A DNA stretch of 48,334 nt from Rhodobacter sp. GTDB taxonomy: Bacteria > Pseudomonadota > Alphaproteobacteria > Rhodobacterales > Rhodobacteraceae. This document shows, piece by piece, positions 31,894 to 41,862 of this stretch. The notes beneath the pieces are model-generated. The model did no database searches, had not been told where the DNA came from, and saw nothing but the letters and a program-made list of their open reading frames with translations. Numbering within the stretch: the first letter of the stretch is position 1; the number at the start of each line of letters is the position of its first letter. The position numbers were made by a program, and so were the translations under genes. Location of the stretch: the NCBI GenBank assembly GCA_020251025.1, contig JADCDI010000017.1, positions 1 to 48,334 on the forward strand. Reading direction: 5' to 3'.

Positions 31894-32958
31894 TCACGCC
31901 CTGCCCCCGTCGGGAATCAGCAGGGACGCATCGCCATAGGAAAAGAACCGGTACCCCTGATCTATGGCATGGGCGTAGACCCGGCGCATCCTGTCTTTGC
32001 CCATCAGCGCGGAAACCAGCATCAGCAGCGTCGATTTCGGCAAATGAAAATTGGTCATCAGCGCATCGGTGACCCGAAAGGTGTAACCGGGATAGATGAA
32101 AATGTCGGTCGTGCCCTGCCAGGGGTGCATCCGCCCGTCAGGGTCGGCCGCACTTTCGATCAGGCGCAGTGCCGTGGTGCCCACGGGAATGATCCGCCCG
32201 CCCTCTGCCCGCGTGCGGTTGATCAGATCTGCCGCGCCTTGCGTGACCTCGCCCCATTCGGCATGCATCCGGTGGGTGGTGACATCTTCCACCGTCACCG
32301 GCAGAAAGGTGCCTGCGCCGACATGCAGCGTCACCTCTGCCAGCCGCACGCCCCGGTCCACCAGCGCGCGCAGCAAGGCCGCATCGAAGTGAAGCGAGGC
32401 GGTCGGGGCCGCCACGGCCCCGGCATGACGCGCAAAAACCGTCTGATAGTCATCGGTGTCGGCAGCGTCGGGCGCCCGCCTTGCAGCGATGTAGGGCGGC
32501 AGGGGCATCATGCCCGCTGCGGACAGGGCCGCATCAAAGTCGTCGCCCGTCAGGTTGAAGACAAGCCGCAGGTCCGTCTTGCCCTTTTCGGCCACCACGG
32601 CGGACAGATCGGGGGAAAAGACGATCTCTTCGCCGGGCAACACCTTGCGCAACGGCTTGGCCAGCGCGCGCCAGCCGCCCTGGGCGGACGGCTCCATCAG
32701 GGTCACTTCGATTTGCGCCGCAACCATGCCTTGTCCGGTCATCCGGCGGCGCGTGCCCGTCAGGCGGGCCGGAATCACCTTGGTGTTGTTCAGCACCAAC
32801 AGATCGCCGGGGCGCAACACCGCCGTCAGGTCGCGCACATGCAGATCGCGGATCGTATCCCCCGTCGCCAGCAGCAGCCGGGCGGCGGTGCGCGGGCGGG
32901 CGGGCCGCGTGGCGATCAGCGCCTCGGGCAGATCGAAATCGTAATCGGACAGCTTCAT
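31894..32958 (-). CDS. queA: tRNA preQ1(34) S-adenosylmethionine ribosyltransferase-isomerase
   Basis: The protein has 354 residues starting [20 protein letters not shown]. Hallmarks are [14 protein letters not shown] near 57, PTASLHFD near 185, [12 protein letters not shown] near 210 and [19 protein letters not shown] near the C-terminus. It transfers the ribosyl part of SAM to preQ1 at position 34 of tRNA on the way to queuosine. It is four bases downstream of the AsmA-like gene, suggesting one transcript. The typical partner tgt is not in view. Confidence 0.95.
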   Translation of the reverse strand: MKLSDYDFDLPEALIATRPARPRTAARLLLATGDTIRDLHVRDLTAVLRPGDLLVLNNTKVIPARLTGTRRRMTGQGMVAAQIEVTLMEPSAQGGWRALAKPLRKVLPGEEIVFSPDLSAVVAEKGKTDLRLVFNLTGDDFDAALSAAGMMPLPPYIAARRAPDAADTDDYQTVFARHAGAVAAPTASLHFDAALLRALVDRGVRLAEVTLHVGAGTFLPVTVEDVTTHRMHAEWGEVTQGAADLINRTRAEGGRIIPVGTTALRLIESAADPDGRMHPWQGTTDIFIYPGYTFRVTDALMTNFHLPKSTLLMLVSALMGKDRMRRVYAHAIDQGYRFFSYGDASLLIPDGGRA

Positions 32959-32962
32959 GTCG

Positions 32963-35900
32963 TCATCCCCCGGGTGGTGCGGCGCGGAACAGATCGCGGA
33001 ACATCCCCGGCGTCAGGATGGACAGCGGATTGACCGACACCGCCGGATCGGCCGCCGTACCGGTCAGCTGATAGCGAAAGCCGAACAGCCCCTCGCCGGG
33101 GCGGGTCAGGATTGTGGCGATGCCGTTCAGCAGATAGACCGGCGAAATCACGCCCTGCATGTTCAAGCCGCCGGTGGTCGAATTGAAGCTGCCCGACAGG
33201 CTGACGCCCAATGATGCCCCCACTGCCGACCCGCGCGTGACCGCCACCCCCGCAGGCGAGGTGCGGAACCGGGCCTCGACCGTGCTGAACACCAGCCCGG
33301 AGTCGTTCAGTTGCTCCAGCAGGCCAACGACGCTGATTGCATTGAGCATTTCCGCAAGGATCGGCGCGCCGCGAATCCGGATGTCGGTCACCACGGCATT
33401 GCCGTCATAGACGCCCTTCGCCCCGCGCGGCCAAAGCGTCAGGTCCAGCGCGCCCCCGCGTGCCCGGCCGGAAATGCCGGCCGCAGCAATGACTGCCCCC
33501 GCATCGTCTGACAGGACACGGGCCGCCGTGCCGTCCTGTGTAGGCAGGACAGACCCCGAAACCCGCGCCTTGCCATTGACCGATCCGGTGAAATCCCCCC
33601 TCAGGCCGTCGCCGTAGCCGCCGCTGAACACGCCCTCAAATCCGGTCAGGGAAATGCCTTTCGTCACTGTCAGGCTGTCCAGCGCCACGGTCAGCGGCAG
33701 GCCGCCCGAACTGCCCGACGTGCCTTCCGGCAAGAAGCGCAAGTCGGCCGTTCCCCCGGTTACGGCAATGCCCACATCGCGGCCCGGGCCATTGCCGGTC
33801 AGCTCCACCTGCGCATCCAGCCAGTCGCCGCTTTTCACCGTCCCAAAGCGCGCCAGCGCCAGCCCCCCGTCCGGGCGCAGCGTGGCGCTGCCCTCGACGG
33901 TCACGTCGCCGCTGGTCAGGCGCAGCCGGTCTATGGCCGCCGGGCGGCCCAGGCGGCCCTCAACCGTGAACGCCGCGCTGTCGTTCGGTCCCTTGGCCAG
34001 ACCGATCGAGGGCACAGACAGCGACACCCCCGCCAGCGCCGACTCCAGCCGGAAGGTGCCGCCATCGTTGACAATATCCATCTCCAGCCGGGCCGGGCCC
34101 TTGCCCGTCACGCTGTCGGCCTGCAGGCGGATGCCGAATTCCCGCAGCGCGGCATCCGAGATTTCGGCCTCGCCTTCGATCCGGCTGATGCCCCTGAAGG
34201 CGGGACCGAATTCCTGTGTCCAGGTTCCATCCAACGCGGCATTGCCCAGCCGCGCCTTCCCGCTGATCCGCAGTCCGGTATTGTCGGCCCGAAGCCCCAG
34301 CCTGTCAGCGCGCAGCGTCTTGCCCCTGACCAGCCCGTCCGAGGTCACGTCACCCAGCGTTCCGGTCACGTCAAAGACGACATCCTGCGCCTGCACCCGG
34401 GGCTGCAACGGAAAGCGCAGGTTGGCGGTCAATTCCGCATGCCCCTCTGCCAGCGAGACGGGAAAGTCCGCCTTTGTCAGAAAACCGAAGGGCGGCTCGT
34501 CCAGCAGCGACATCGCGGCAGTGATCGAGCTTTTCGTCTTCAGGGTGATCTCCGCCCGCGCTGGCCTTTGTGTGATGTCGGGCACCCGGATGACCGTTCC
34601 CGCCACGTCGATGCGCCCGCCCTGGGGCGGTGTCACCCCGCCCCGGTCCAGAACCGTGGTATGGGTCGAATCGAAGATCGTGGAATAGCCATAGGCATCC
34701 CTGACCGGCGGCAGCGTGCGCAAAAAGCGCACCTCAGCCCCGGCAAAGTCATAGCCCAGCAAAAGGCGCGGCTCCTGCCCCGGCCTCAGGCGAACGCCGC
34801 CCTTCACGTCGGACAGAACACCTTGCTGCACGTTGCTCACCAGCCAGGCCCGGGTTTTCGGAACCAGACCCACCGGCCACAGGGCCAGCAGCCGGTCATG
34901 GCGGATCTCGTTCAGCGCCACGTCCAGCGACAGGTTCCACCCTGCGGATGCGGCCAGCGCCACCCCCCTGACATGAAGCCGCTGGTTGCCTTCGTTCAGC
35001 GCGATCTGGCCGATGTCGATCCGGAAGGGATAAAGACTGAGCCGCGCGTCCGCCACCCCTTCGGAAAAGATAACCGGTTCTTCGAAAAGACCTTCCGGAT
35101 CAACGCGAAGATCGCGGATCTTCATCTGACTTATGAAGGCCCGCGGTTGACCTTGGGCAAGCCCCGGCACCCTTATTGCGCCGCTTGCCTTCAGACGCAG
35201 CGAGGTGCTTTCCACCGCAAGGCTTGTCAGGGTCAGCACTTCGCCCTGCGTATCCAGGGCAAAAGCCAGCCCGGCCCGGTCAAAGGCAACGGGCAGCGTG
35301 CCGTCGTTCGGGTGCAGCGCCCCGGCCCCGATTTCCAGCGTCCCCTCGCTGCCGGTCAGCCGGCCCGTCCTGTCCAGACTGGCCGAAAGCCGCCCCGAAA
35401 TCGGCGCGTCCAGCACACCCAGCCAGGCCAGGGCCGGCGCCTGGGATGCGATGTCCGCCGCAGCCACCCCGGTCACCGTGGCACGGATGCGGGCCGACGC
35501 ATCGGCCTTGGTGCTGATGAAGGTCAGTTCGGCCTGCGCCGGGCCGCTTCCCCCCCCCAGAAGACCAAAGGCCAGTGCCAGGGCAAGCTCATCGGGGCGG
35601 TTGACGATGGTCACGCGCCCGTCGCCCACTTGCCAGACGCGGTCCGCGCGGCGGTCATCCAGTGTCAGCGTCAGCGCTTCCGCCTCGATCCGGTCCAGCG
35701 CGGACAGAGCCGGAAGGCCAAAGACATGCTCGATCCGATGCAACAGTTCTGCCAGACTGGCGGGCGACGGCCCCACGGCATCCGCCCCGAATTCCAGATC
35801 AAAGCGGCCATCCGACAGCCGCCGCAGCGTTGCCTGTGCACCCGCGATCCGCAGCGCGCGCAGGCGGATCTCGCCCCGCAGCAGGTGCCCTGCGTCCACA

Positions 35901-36169
35901 CGGGCATCCACCTGCGGCAGCATCACGATGGTGCGGCCCGCGCTGTTGATCAGGTGCAGGTCCTGAAGCTCCAGCTGCGGGACCCCGCCCGTTCCGACCG
36001 ACACGGCGGCCCCGCCCAGGGCCAGGGACGCGCCGGGTTCAAGCGCGTTGCCGATCAGGCGGTTCATCCGCGATTCCACCTCGGCCACGGCCCAGACCGG
36101 CAGGTGAAACGGCCGCCCAAGAAGACCCGGCAACGCAACGGCGGCCAGTGCCGCCAGGGCCACAAGCAC
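32963..36169 (-). CDS. Large AsmA/DUF3971-like envelope protein, N-terminus uncertain
   Basis: At least 1068 residues. A single membrane anchor ([16 protein letters not shown]) is followed by a very long beta-rich periplasmic part with many short repeats of the AsmA/YhdP type. [20 protein letters not shown] and [20 protein letters not shown] near the C-terminus are typical of the AsmA-like C-terminal domain. Related proteins carry lipids or affect outer-membrane permeability. The GTG at 36169 begins inside the anchor. The frame stays open upstream to about 36325 and includes a basic run, AAGRRGRRRRSGLWLPL, but contains no ATG, GTG or TTG. So the true start may be a rare codon or there may be a frameshift. 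Confidence 0.8.
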   Translation of the reverse strand: MLVALAALAAVALPGLLGRPFHLPVWAVAEVESRMNRLIGNALEPGASLALGGAAVSVGTGGVPQLELQDLHLINSAGRTIVMLPQVDARVDAGHLLRGEIRLRALRIAGAQATLRRLSDGRFDLEFGADAVGPSPASLAELLHRIEHVFGLPALSALDRIEAEALTLTLDDRRADRVWQVGDGRVTIVNRPDELALALAFGLLGGGSGPAQAELTFISTKADASARIRATVTGVAAADIASQAPALAWLGVLDAPISGRLSASLDRTGRLTGSEGTLEIGAGALHPNDGTLPVAFDRAGLAFALDTQGEVLTLTSLAVESTSLRLKASGAIRVPGLAQGQPRAFISQMKIRDLRVDPEGLFEEPVIFSEGVADARLSLYPFRIDIGQIALNEGNQRLHVRGVALAASAGWNLSLDVALNEIRHDRLLALWPVGLVPKTRAWLVSNVQQGVLSDVKGGVRLRPGQEPRLLLGYDFAGAEVRFLRTLPPVRDAYGYSTIFDSTHTTVLDRGGVTPPQGGRIDVAGTVIRVPDITQRPARAEITLKTKSSITAAMSLLDEPPFGFLTKADFPVSLAEGHAELTANLRFPLQPRVQAQDVVFDVTGTLGDVTSDGLVRGKTLRADRLGLRADNTGLRISGKARLGNAALDGTWTQEFGPAFRGISRIEGEAEISDAALREFGIRLQADSVTGKGPARLEMDIVNDGGTFRLESALAGVSLSVPSIGLAKGPNDSAAFTVEGRLGRPAAIDRLRLTSGDVTVEGSATLRPDGGLALARFGTVKSGDWLDAQVELTGNGPGRDVGIAVTGGTADLRFLPEGTSGSSGGLPLTVALDSLTVTKGISLTGFEGVFSGGYGDGLRGDFTGSVNGKARVSGSVLPTQDGTAARVLSDDAGAVIAAAGISGRARGGALDLTLWPRGAKGVYDGNAVVTDIRIRGAPILAEMLNAISVVGLLEQLNDSGLVFSTVEARFRTSPAGVAVTRGSAVGASLGVSLSGSFNSTTGGLNMQGVISPVYLLNGIATILTRPGEGLFGFRYQLTGTAADPAVSVNPLSILTPGMFRDLFRAAPPGG

Positions 36170-36379
36170 AAGCGGCAGCCACAGGCCGGACCGCCGCCGC
36201 CTGCCCCTGCGCCCCGCAGCGGGACCCCGGTTCTGCGGTTCTGGCTGACCGGGCTGTGAAATCGCGCCTCTCCCCGATGATGGATCATCATCTTTGCGAC
36301 CCTGCCGTTGCCTTTATCTTTCCCGCAAGGCAACTAAAACTCAAAAGCACGTCACCCGTTTTGCGCAAAGGAGTCGCCT

Positions 36380-36841
36380 ATGCCTGCCGCCGGTCAGCCC
36401 GCCCCCGATTTCACCCTGCCCCGCGACGGCGGCGGCCAGGTTTCGCTGTCATCCTTCCGCCCCGGAAAGGTCGTCCTGTATTTCTACCCAAAGGACGACA
36501 CCCCGGGCTGCACCATCGAAGCCACAGACTTTACCGCAAGGCTGGCCGAATTCGCCGCAGCCGACACAACGGTGATCGGCATTTCGAAGGACAGTGTCAA
36601 AAGCCATGACAAGTTCCGCGCCAAGCACGGCCTGACGATCATCCTCGCCTCGGACGAGGGCGGCACCGTCTGCGAAGACTGGGGGGTCTGGGTCGAGAAA
36701 AGCATGTACGGCAAGACCTACATGGGGATCGAACGGTCCACCTTTCTGATCGACGGCACGGGCACGGTGGCGGTCGCCTGGCCGAAGGTCACGGTCAAGG
36801 GGCATGTGGACGCGGTGCTCAAGGCGGCGCAGGCGCTGTGA
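36380..36841 (+). CDS. bcp: Thiol peroxidase of the Bcp/PrxQ group
   Basis: The protein has 153 residues starting MPAAGQPAPDFTLPRDGGGQ. The peroxidatic cysteine is residue 44 in YPKDDTPGCTIEATDF. The second cysteine of typical Bcp (five residues on) is absent, so a one-cysteine or distant-resolving mechanism is likely (another cysteine is in GGTVCEDWG). STFLIDGTG is the conserved C-terminal block. It reduces hydrogen or organic peroxides with thioredoxin. The stop overlaps the GTG of the next gene. It is divergent from the AsmA-like gene. Confidence 0.93.
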   Translation: MPAAGQPAPDFTLPRDGGGQVSLSSFRPGKVVLYFYPKDDTPGCTIEATDFTARLAEFAAADTTVIGISKDSVKSHDKFRAKHGLTIILASDEGGTVCEDWGVWVEKSMYGKTYMGIERSTFLIDGTGTVAVAWPKVTVKGHVDAVLKAAQAL

Positions 36842-37668
36842 CCGCGACCCTGGCGCAGATGGCGGTCGAGGTGCTGACCACGGCCGACGGGCGCGCCAAG
36901 ACCGCGCTGGGGCACCGCCATGCGGCGGCCTGGCGCGCGGCACGTGCGGCGGGCACCCCGCTGCCCCTGGGGCAGGCGCAGCCCCCCGCGCGCCCGGCGC
37001 GCCCCGCCGCGCCCGCGCTTCTGGCCCCGCGGGACATGCCGCGCCGCCGCCCCGGCACGCTGGCCGGGCGCATCGCCCTGCTGCATGCGGTGGCGCATAT
37101 CGAGCTGAACGCGGTGGACCTGCACTGGGATATCATCGCCCGCTTCACCGATACGAAGATGCCCATGGGCTTTTATGACGACTGGGTGAAGGCCGCCGAT
37201 GAGGAAGCCCGGCATTTCAACCTGATCTGCGATTGTCTGGAAGCCCTGGGCAGCCATTACGGGGCCCTGCCCGCCCATGCCGGAATGTGGCGCGCGGCGG
37301 AAGACACCGCCGGCGATCTGCCGGGACGGCTGGCGGTGGTGCCCATGGTGCTGGAAGCGCGCGGGCTGGACGTGACCCCGGGCATGATCGAGATCTTCCG
37401 CAAGGCCGGCGACACCCGGGCGCAGGAGGCGCTGTCGGCAATCTACGCCGAAGAGGTGGCGCATGTCGCCTATGGCTCCAAGTGGTTTCATTTCCTGTGC
37501 GGGCGTCAGGACACCGACCCCAAGGAGATGTTCCATGATCTGCTGCGAAGATACTTCCACGGCGCGCTGAAGCCGCCCTTCAACGAGGAAAAGCGGGCGG
37601 AAGCCGGCATTCCCCCCGATTTCTACTGGCCGCTGGCGGAACAGACCGCGCAGCGGCCGCGCGGTTGA
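36838..37668 (+). CDS. DUF455 ferritin-like protein
   Basis: The protein has 276 residues from a GTG that overlaps the bcp stop. The ferritin-like four-helix core is marked by LLHAVAHIELNAVDLHWD near 81, ADEEARHFNLICDCLEALGS near 120, and IYAEEVAHVAYGSKWFHFLC near 201; the spaced ExxH pairs fit a di-iron site. The region about residues 40-60 is alanine/proline-rich. The family has no assigned reaction. Coupling to bcp suggests a role in iron or peroxide handling, but that is inference. A perfect terminator follows at 37680. Confidence 0.87.
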   Translation: MTATLAQMAVEVLTTADGRAKTALGHRHAAAWRAARAAGTPLPLGQAQPPARPARPAAPALLAPRDMPRRRPGTLAGRIALLHAVAHIELNAVDLHWDIIARFTDTKMPMGFYDDWVKAADEEARHFNLICDCLEALGSHYGALPAHAGMWRAAEDTAGDLPGRLAVVPMVLEARGLDVTPGMIEIFRKAGDTRAQEALSAIYAEEVAHVAYGSKWFHFLCGRQDTDPKEMFHDLLRRYFHGALKPPFNEEKRAEAGIPPDFYWPLAEQTAQRPRG

Positions 37669-37679
37669 ACCCGCGTCGC

Positions 37680-37702
37680 ATCGGCGACATTTCGCCGATT
37701 TT
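37680..37702 (+). terminator. Rho-independent terminator after the DUF455 gene
   Basis: ATCGGCGA (37680-37687), loop CATT, TCGCCGAT (37692-37699), then TTT. It is a perfect eight-pair stem eleven bases after the stop codon and closes the bcp-DUF455 pair. Confidence 0.7.
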
Positions 37703-37859
37703 CAGCACCCCCGGCGGCATTCGGCATGCGGCCCGTCAAAGGCGTTGCGACGGGACATCCCCCTCTGTTAGCTGCCCTTGCGGCGTGAGCACGGGGATGT
37801 TGCGCCGGCTTCGGGGCTGACCGCCCTTACCCTTGGGAAAACAACACGGGGGCGTTCAC

Positions 37860-39218
37860 GTGACGGGGCATCTTTCCTACCGGCTGAATGCAGCGCTTGA
37901 GCGGGTCTTTCCGGAACAGCGGCTGTTCCTGAAATCCGATCAGGATACCCGGTTCATCCGGCTTCGTCCGGTGACCCAGGCCATCGCCGCCGTCGGGGGT
38001 GCCCTGCTTATGGCATGGCTGATCGTCGCCTCTGCGATCCTGCTGATGACCCTGATTTCTGCCGGACCGGCCCGCGAGCAGGCCCAGCTTGCCGGACAGG
38101 TTTACGAGCAGCGCCTGAATGACCTGTCGCAGGACCGCGATCTGCGCTCTGCCGAGGCCATGCAGGCGCAAGAGCGGTTCAATCTGGCGCTGGATCAGGT
38201 GTCGCGGATGCAATCTGCGCTTCTCGCCTCTGAAGACCGGCGCAAGGAACTTGAGACCGGCATCGAGGTTATCCAGCAAACCCTGCGCCGCACCATTGCC
38301 GAGCGCGACGAGGCCCGCGGCGAAGTGCAGCGTCTTGGGCTGGTTCTGGCCGAACAGTCCGGGTCCGGCCCGGTCGATGTGGCACGCGGCAAAGATGTGC
38401 TGGCCACGCTGAAGGTTCTGACCGAGACGCTGGACGACATCGCCAGAGAGCGTGATTCGCTTGACGCCGACGTTGCCCTTGCCCGCGACGAGGCCGCAGA
38501 AACGGCCCTGGAAATGCGTCTTATGGAAGAGCGCAACGATTTGATCTTCGAACAGCTTGAAAACGCGGTGTCCGTTTCGATGGAACCGCTGGACAAGATG
38601 TTCAAGGCCGTGGGGCTGCAGCCCGAGGCGGTCCTCGACCAGGTGCGCCGCGGATACTCCGGCCAGGGCGGCCCGCTGGGCCCGCTGGTGCCGCTGAGCC
38701 TTTCCACAAAGGGAAGCCCTGCAGCAGCGCCAAGCCCTGAAGAGATCCGGGCGAATGCGGTGCTGAAGGGCCTGGACCAGATGAACATCTACCGGATCGC
38801 CATCAGCAAGGTGCCTTTCGGCCATCCGGTAAAGACCGCCGTGCGTTACACCTCGGGCTTTGGCGGGCGCAATGACCCGATGGGGCGCGGCCACCGCATG
38901 CACGAAGGCCAGGATATGGCAGGCAGGCATGGCTCTGCGATCTATGCAACGGCGGACGGTGTTGTCACCTATGCCGGCTGGGAAAGCGGCTATGGCCGGC
39001 TGGTCAAGATCCGGCATGATTTCGGCATTGAAACCCGTTACGGCCACCTTTCCAAAATCCGCGTAAACGTCGGAGACAGGGTATCGCTTGGTGACCGTAT
39101 CGGTGATATGGGAAATACCGGCCGGTCGACCGGCACCCATCTTCACTACGAGGTCCGGTTAAGCGGCACTGCCGTAAACCCGATGACCTACATCAAGGCA
39201 GCGCGAAATGTTTTCTAA
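37860..39218 (+). CDS. M23 family metallopeptidase with coiled coil
   Basis: The protein has 452 residues. The start is a GTG at 37860 with GGGGG upstream (a TTG at 37833 is possible). One TM helix at about 37-65 is followed by a long coiled coil (about 70-240, for example QVYEQRLNDLSQDRDLRSAE) and a C-terminal M23 domain. Zinc ligands are in HEGQDMAGRHG (H and D) and THLHYEVR (HxH). GNTGRSTG is the typical loop before the last motif. It is an LytM-like endopeptidase anchored in the inner membrane, acting on peptidoglycan cross-links. It overlaps the bactofilin gene by 11 bases, a recurring pair in proteobacteria. Confidence 0.93.
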   Translation: MTGHLSYRLNAALERVFPEQRLFLKSDQDTRFIRLRPVTQAIAAVGGALLMAWLIVASAILLMTLISAGPAREQAQLAGQVYEQRLNDLSQDRDLRSAEAMQAQERFNLALDQVSRMQSALLASEDRRKELETGIEVIQQTLRRTIAERDEARGEVQRLGLVLAEQSGSGPVDVARGKDVLATLKVLTETLDDIARERDSLDADVALARDEAAETALEMRLMEERNDLIFEQLENAVSVSMEPLDKMFKAVGLQPEAVLDQVRRGYSGQGGPLGPLVPLSLSTKGSPAAAPSPEEIRANAVLKGLDQMNIYRIAISKVPFGHPVKTAVRYTSGFGGRNDPMGRGHRMHEGQDMAGRHGSAIYATADGVVTYAGWESGYGRLVKIRHDFGIETRYGHLSKIRVNVGDRVSLGDRIGDMGNTGRSTGTHLHYEVRLSGTAVNPMTYIKAARNVF

Positions 39219-39723
39219 AAGCAGAATAAATGAACCCGGTCCAAAGGCAGGCGGCGAGTCCGAACGCCCGAAAACGGCAGAGGACAAAGCGACAAACACC
39301 ATGGACTACTCCCCCACCTCATCAAAGGCGAAACCGGCTGTGTCCGTCCTGTCATCTGATCTGACGGTTGTCGGCAACCTGAAGACGACCGGCGACATCC
39401 AGATCGAAGGCACTGTCGAGGGCGATATCCGCGCCCATCTGCTGACAGTGGGCGAAACAGCCACGATCCGGGGCGAGATCGTGGCCGACGACATCGTGGT
39501 GAACGGGCGCGTCATCGGTCGGGTGCGCGGGCTGAAGGTGCGGCTGACATCAAGCGCGCGGGTCGAAGGTGACATCATCCACAAGACCATCGCGATCGAA
39601 AGCGGCGCGCATTTCGAAGGTTCGGTCCAGCGCCAGGACGATCCGCTGGGGACAGGCCGCGCGGCGCTTGCGGCACCGCCAGTGGCCCTTGCCTCCCCCG
39701 CGACCAAGCCCGACACGATCTGA
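39208..39723 (+). CDS. Bactofilin
   Basis: The protein has 171 residues. The first 45 or so are hydrophilic and disordered. The central bactofilin (DUF583) beta-helix is at about 46-145, with the repeating pattern SDLTVVGNLKTTGDIQIEGT, VEGDIRAHLLTVGETATIRG and EIVADDIVVNGRVIGRVRG. A short disordered tail follows. Bactofilins form filaments on the inner membrane and place cell-wall enzymes; the overlapping M23 peptidase gene fits that role. A strong terminator follows at 39751. Confidence 0.93.
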   Translation: MFSKSRINEPGPKAGGESERPKTAEDKATNTMDYSPTSSKAKPAVSVLSSDLTVVGNLKTTGDIQIEGTVEGDIRAHLLTVGETATIRGEIVADDIVVNGRVIGRVRGLKVRLTSSARVEGDIIHKTIAIESGAHFEGSVQRQDDPLGTGRAALAAPPVALASPATKPDTI

Positions 39724-39750
39724 GGCGCGCGCTGCGGCGATCCTGACATG

Positions 39751-39785
39751 AAGCCCTGACGCACCCCGTCAGGGCTTGCTTTTTT
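39751..39785. terminator. Bidirectional terminator between bactofilin and DUF2189 genes
   Basis: AAGCCCTGACG (39751-39761), loop CACCC, CGTCAGGGCTT (39767-39777), then GCTTTTTT. It is a perfect eleven-pair stem with a T-run for the plus-strand gene. It also lies just past the end of the minus-strand gene at 39794. Confidence 0.8.
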
Positions 39786-39793
39786 CCGGGTTG

Positions 39794-40567
39794 TCAGACC
39801 AGCGCCCGCCGGTACAGATGCCATGTCGCATGGCCCAGCACCGGCAGGACGATCAGCAGCCCAAGAAAGTCGGGCAGCATCGCCGCAAAGACCAGCACGG
39901 CGATAAAGGCCCCCCATCCAAGCATGACCGGCGGGCTGGCCTGCACCGTCTTGAAACTGACGATCATCGCGGTAACGAAATCAATCTCGCGGTCCAGCAG
40001 CAGGGGCAGGCTGACCACGGTGACCGAAAACAGAAGCGTGGCAAATACCGCCCCCACGGCCGTTCCCACCGCCAGCATCGCAAGCCCGTTCGGTGTCAGA
40101 AAGACCGACAGCGAAGACGAGACTTCGGTCATGGCGGACAGGCCCATGAACAGGGCGAAGATCATATGGGCAAGAAAGTTCCAGAACAGGAAGAAGACCA
40201 CGATCACAACCGCCATCGAGGGGATCTGCCGGTTCTTCTCGGACCAGACCACCCCCAGGACCGACCGCCAGCCCAGCGGCCTGCCCTGTTCGATCCGCCG
40301 GCTGACCTCATAAAGACCGCAGGCGATGAAGGGTCCCAGAATGGGAAAGCCCGCCGCTGCGGGCAAGGTCCACCACAACTGGCCGGAAACCGTCACGGCC
40401 AGATACATCACCCAGCCGCCCAGAACATAGACCGAAGCAAAGAACAGCCCGAACAGCGGCGCCCGGGTGAAATCGCGCCAGCCAAGCCGCAGGGCGGCGG
40501 CCAGATCGGATATGGCCACAGGATTGATCGCGGGGACCGCCGATGCGGGAACGGCGTCTTGCGTCAT
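39794..40567 (-). CDS. DUF2189 family membrane protein
   Basis: The protein has 257 residues. The ATG at 40567 has GGAGGAAGGGG upstream. The DUF2189 N-terminus is INPVAISDLAAALRLGWRDF near 15, then PLFGLFFASVYVLGGWVMYL. About six hydrophobic helices follow, with FPILGPFIACGLYEVSRRIE as another family block. It may be a cytochrome c oxidase-linked membrane protein, as is sometimes stated for the family, but nothing nearby supports that. It lies next to prfB on the same strand with an 80-base gap. Confidence 0.83.
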   Translation of the reverse strand: MTQDAVPASAVPAINPVAISDLAAALRLGWRDFTRAPLFGLFFASVYVLGGWVMYLAVTVSGQLWWTLPAAAGFPILGPFIACGLYEVSRRIEQGRPLGWRSVLGVVWSEKNRQIPSMAVVIVVFFLFWNFLAHMIFALFMGLSAMTEVSSSLSVFLTPNGLAMLAVGTAVGAVFATLLFSVTVVSLPLLLDREIDFVTAMIVSFKTVQASPPVMLGWGAFIAVLVFAAMLPDFLGLLIVLPVLGHATWHLYRRALV

Positions 40568-40648
40568 GCCATGCCCCTTCCTCCGGGCGGGGACCAAGGC
40601 TGGCGCAGCCGGGCCTTGCCGGTCAATCCCCGTGCACGGCGCAGCGGG

Positions 40649-41773
40649 TCAGTCGGCATTGGCCTCGGCCCGGCTCTTGCCCGCCACATCCATCGCCAGC
40701 GTTGCGGCCATGAAACGGTCCAGGTCGCCGTCAAGAACCCCCTGCGTGTCAGAGGTTTCCACACCCGTCCGCAGGTCTTTCACCATCTGGTAGGGTTGCA
40801 GCACATAGGACCGGATCTGGTTGCCCCAGCCGGCGTCGCCCTTGGTCTCGTGCGCCGCATTGATCGCCGCTGTGCGCTTGTCCAGTTCCAGCTGATACAG
40901 CCGCGAGCGCAGGGCATTCATGGCAATTTCGCGGTTCTGGTGCTGGGATTTCATCGATGAGGTGACAACGATGTTGGTGGGCAGGTGCGTGATCCGCACC
41001 GCCGAATCCGTGGTGTTCACATGCTGCCCGCCCGCCCCGGAAGACCGGTAGGTATCGACGCGGATGTCGCTGTCGGGGATGACGATTTCGATGTTGTCGT
41101 CCACCACCGGATAGACCCAGACAGAGCTGAACGAGGTATGGCGCCGCGCAGCCGAATCATAGGGCGAAATCCGCACAAGGCGGTGCACGCCGGACTCTGA
41201 CTTCAGCCAGCCATAGGCATTCGGCCCGCTGATCTTGTAAGAGGCCGATTTGATCCCCGCCTCTTCGCCCGGGCTTTCTGACATCAGCTCCACGCTGTAG
41301 CCCTTTTTTTCGGCCCAGCGCACATACATGCGCGCCAGCATGCTGGCCCAGTCACAGCTTTCGGTGCCGCCCGCGCCTGCGTTCACTTCGAGGAAGGTAT
41401 CGTTGCGGTCGGCTTCGCCGCTCAGGAGCGCCTCCACCTCTTTTGCAGAGGCCAGCGTCACCAGCCCCCGCAGCGCCTGTTCGGCCTCTGCCACGATCTC
41501 GGCATCGCCCTCGGCCTCGCCCAGTTCGATCAGCCCGACATTGTCACGCAGACCCGATTCGATCTGGCCATAGGTTGTCAAAGCATCCAGCAGCGCCTGC
41601 CGTTCACGCATCAGCTTTTGCGCGCGGGCAGGGTCAGACCACAGATCGCCCTGCTCCAGCAGGGCGTTGAACTCTTCCAGCCGGTGCGATGCCGTTTCCC
41701 GGCCCATGCGCTGGCCCAGCAATTTCAGCGACTTTTCGATCGCCTCCACATTGTTCTGCGTCTCGGCGCGCAT
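40649..41773 (-). CDS. prfB: Peptide chain release factor 2
   Basis: The protein has 374 residues in one continuous frame; the programmed +1 frameshift seen in many bacteria is absent, as is usual in alphaproteobacteria. The catalytic GGQ is at 248-250 ([10 protein letters not shown]). The stop-codon recognition motif is SPY at 203-205 in place of the SPF of E. coli, again an alphaproteobacterial form. It recognises UAA and UGA. The gene stands between mrcA and the DUF2189 gene on the minus strand. Confidence 0.96.
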   Translation of the reverse strand: MRAETQNNVEAIEKSLKLLGQRMGRETASHRLEEFNALLEQGDLWSDPARAQKLMRERQALLDALTTYGQIESGLRDNVGLIELGEAEGDAEIVAEAEQALRGLVTLASAKEVEALLSGEADRNDTFLEVNAGAGGTESCDWASMLARMYVRWAEKKGYSVELMSESPGEEAGIKSASYKISGPNAYGWLKSESGVHRLVRISPYDSAARRHTSFSSVWVYPVVDDNIEIVIPDSDIRVDTYRSSGAGGQHVNTTDSAVRITHLPTNIVVTSSMKSQHQNREIAMNALRSRLYQLELDKRTAAINAAHETKGDAGWGNQIRSYVLQPYQMVKDLRTGVETSDTQGVLDGDLDRFMAATLAMDVAGKSRAEANAD

Positions 41774-41862
41774 CGGTCTGCTTCCGTTTCCTCAGGCTTA
41801 GCGCAGGGGTGATAACGGGTCGGCGCCGTCGCGGCAAGGGCGGCACCGGTCCCCGGCCCGCG

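Noticed and set aside
40649-41773. Programmed frameshift in prfB
   Set aside because: The frame is continuous from the start codon through GGQ; no in-frame early UGA is present.
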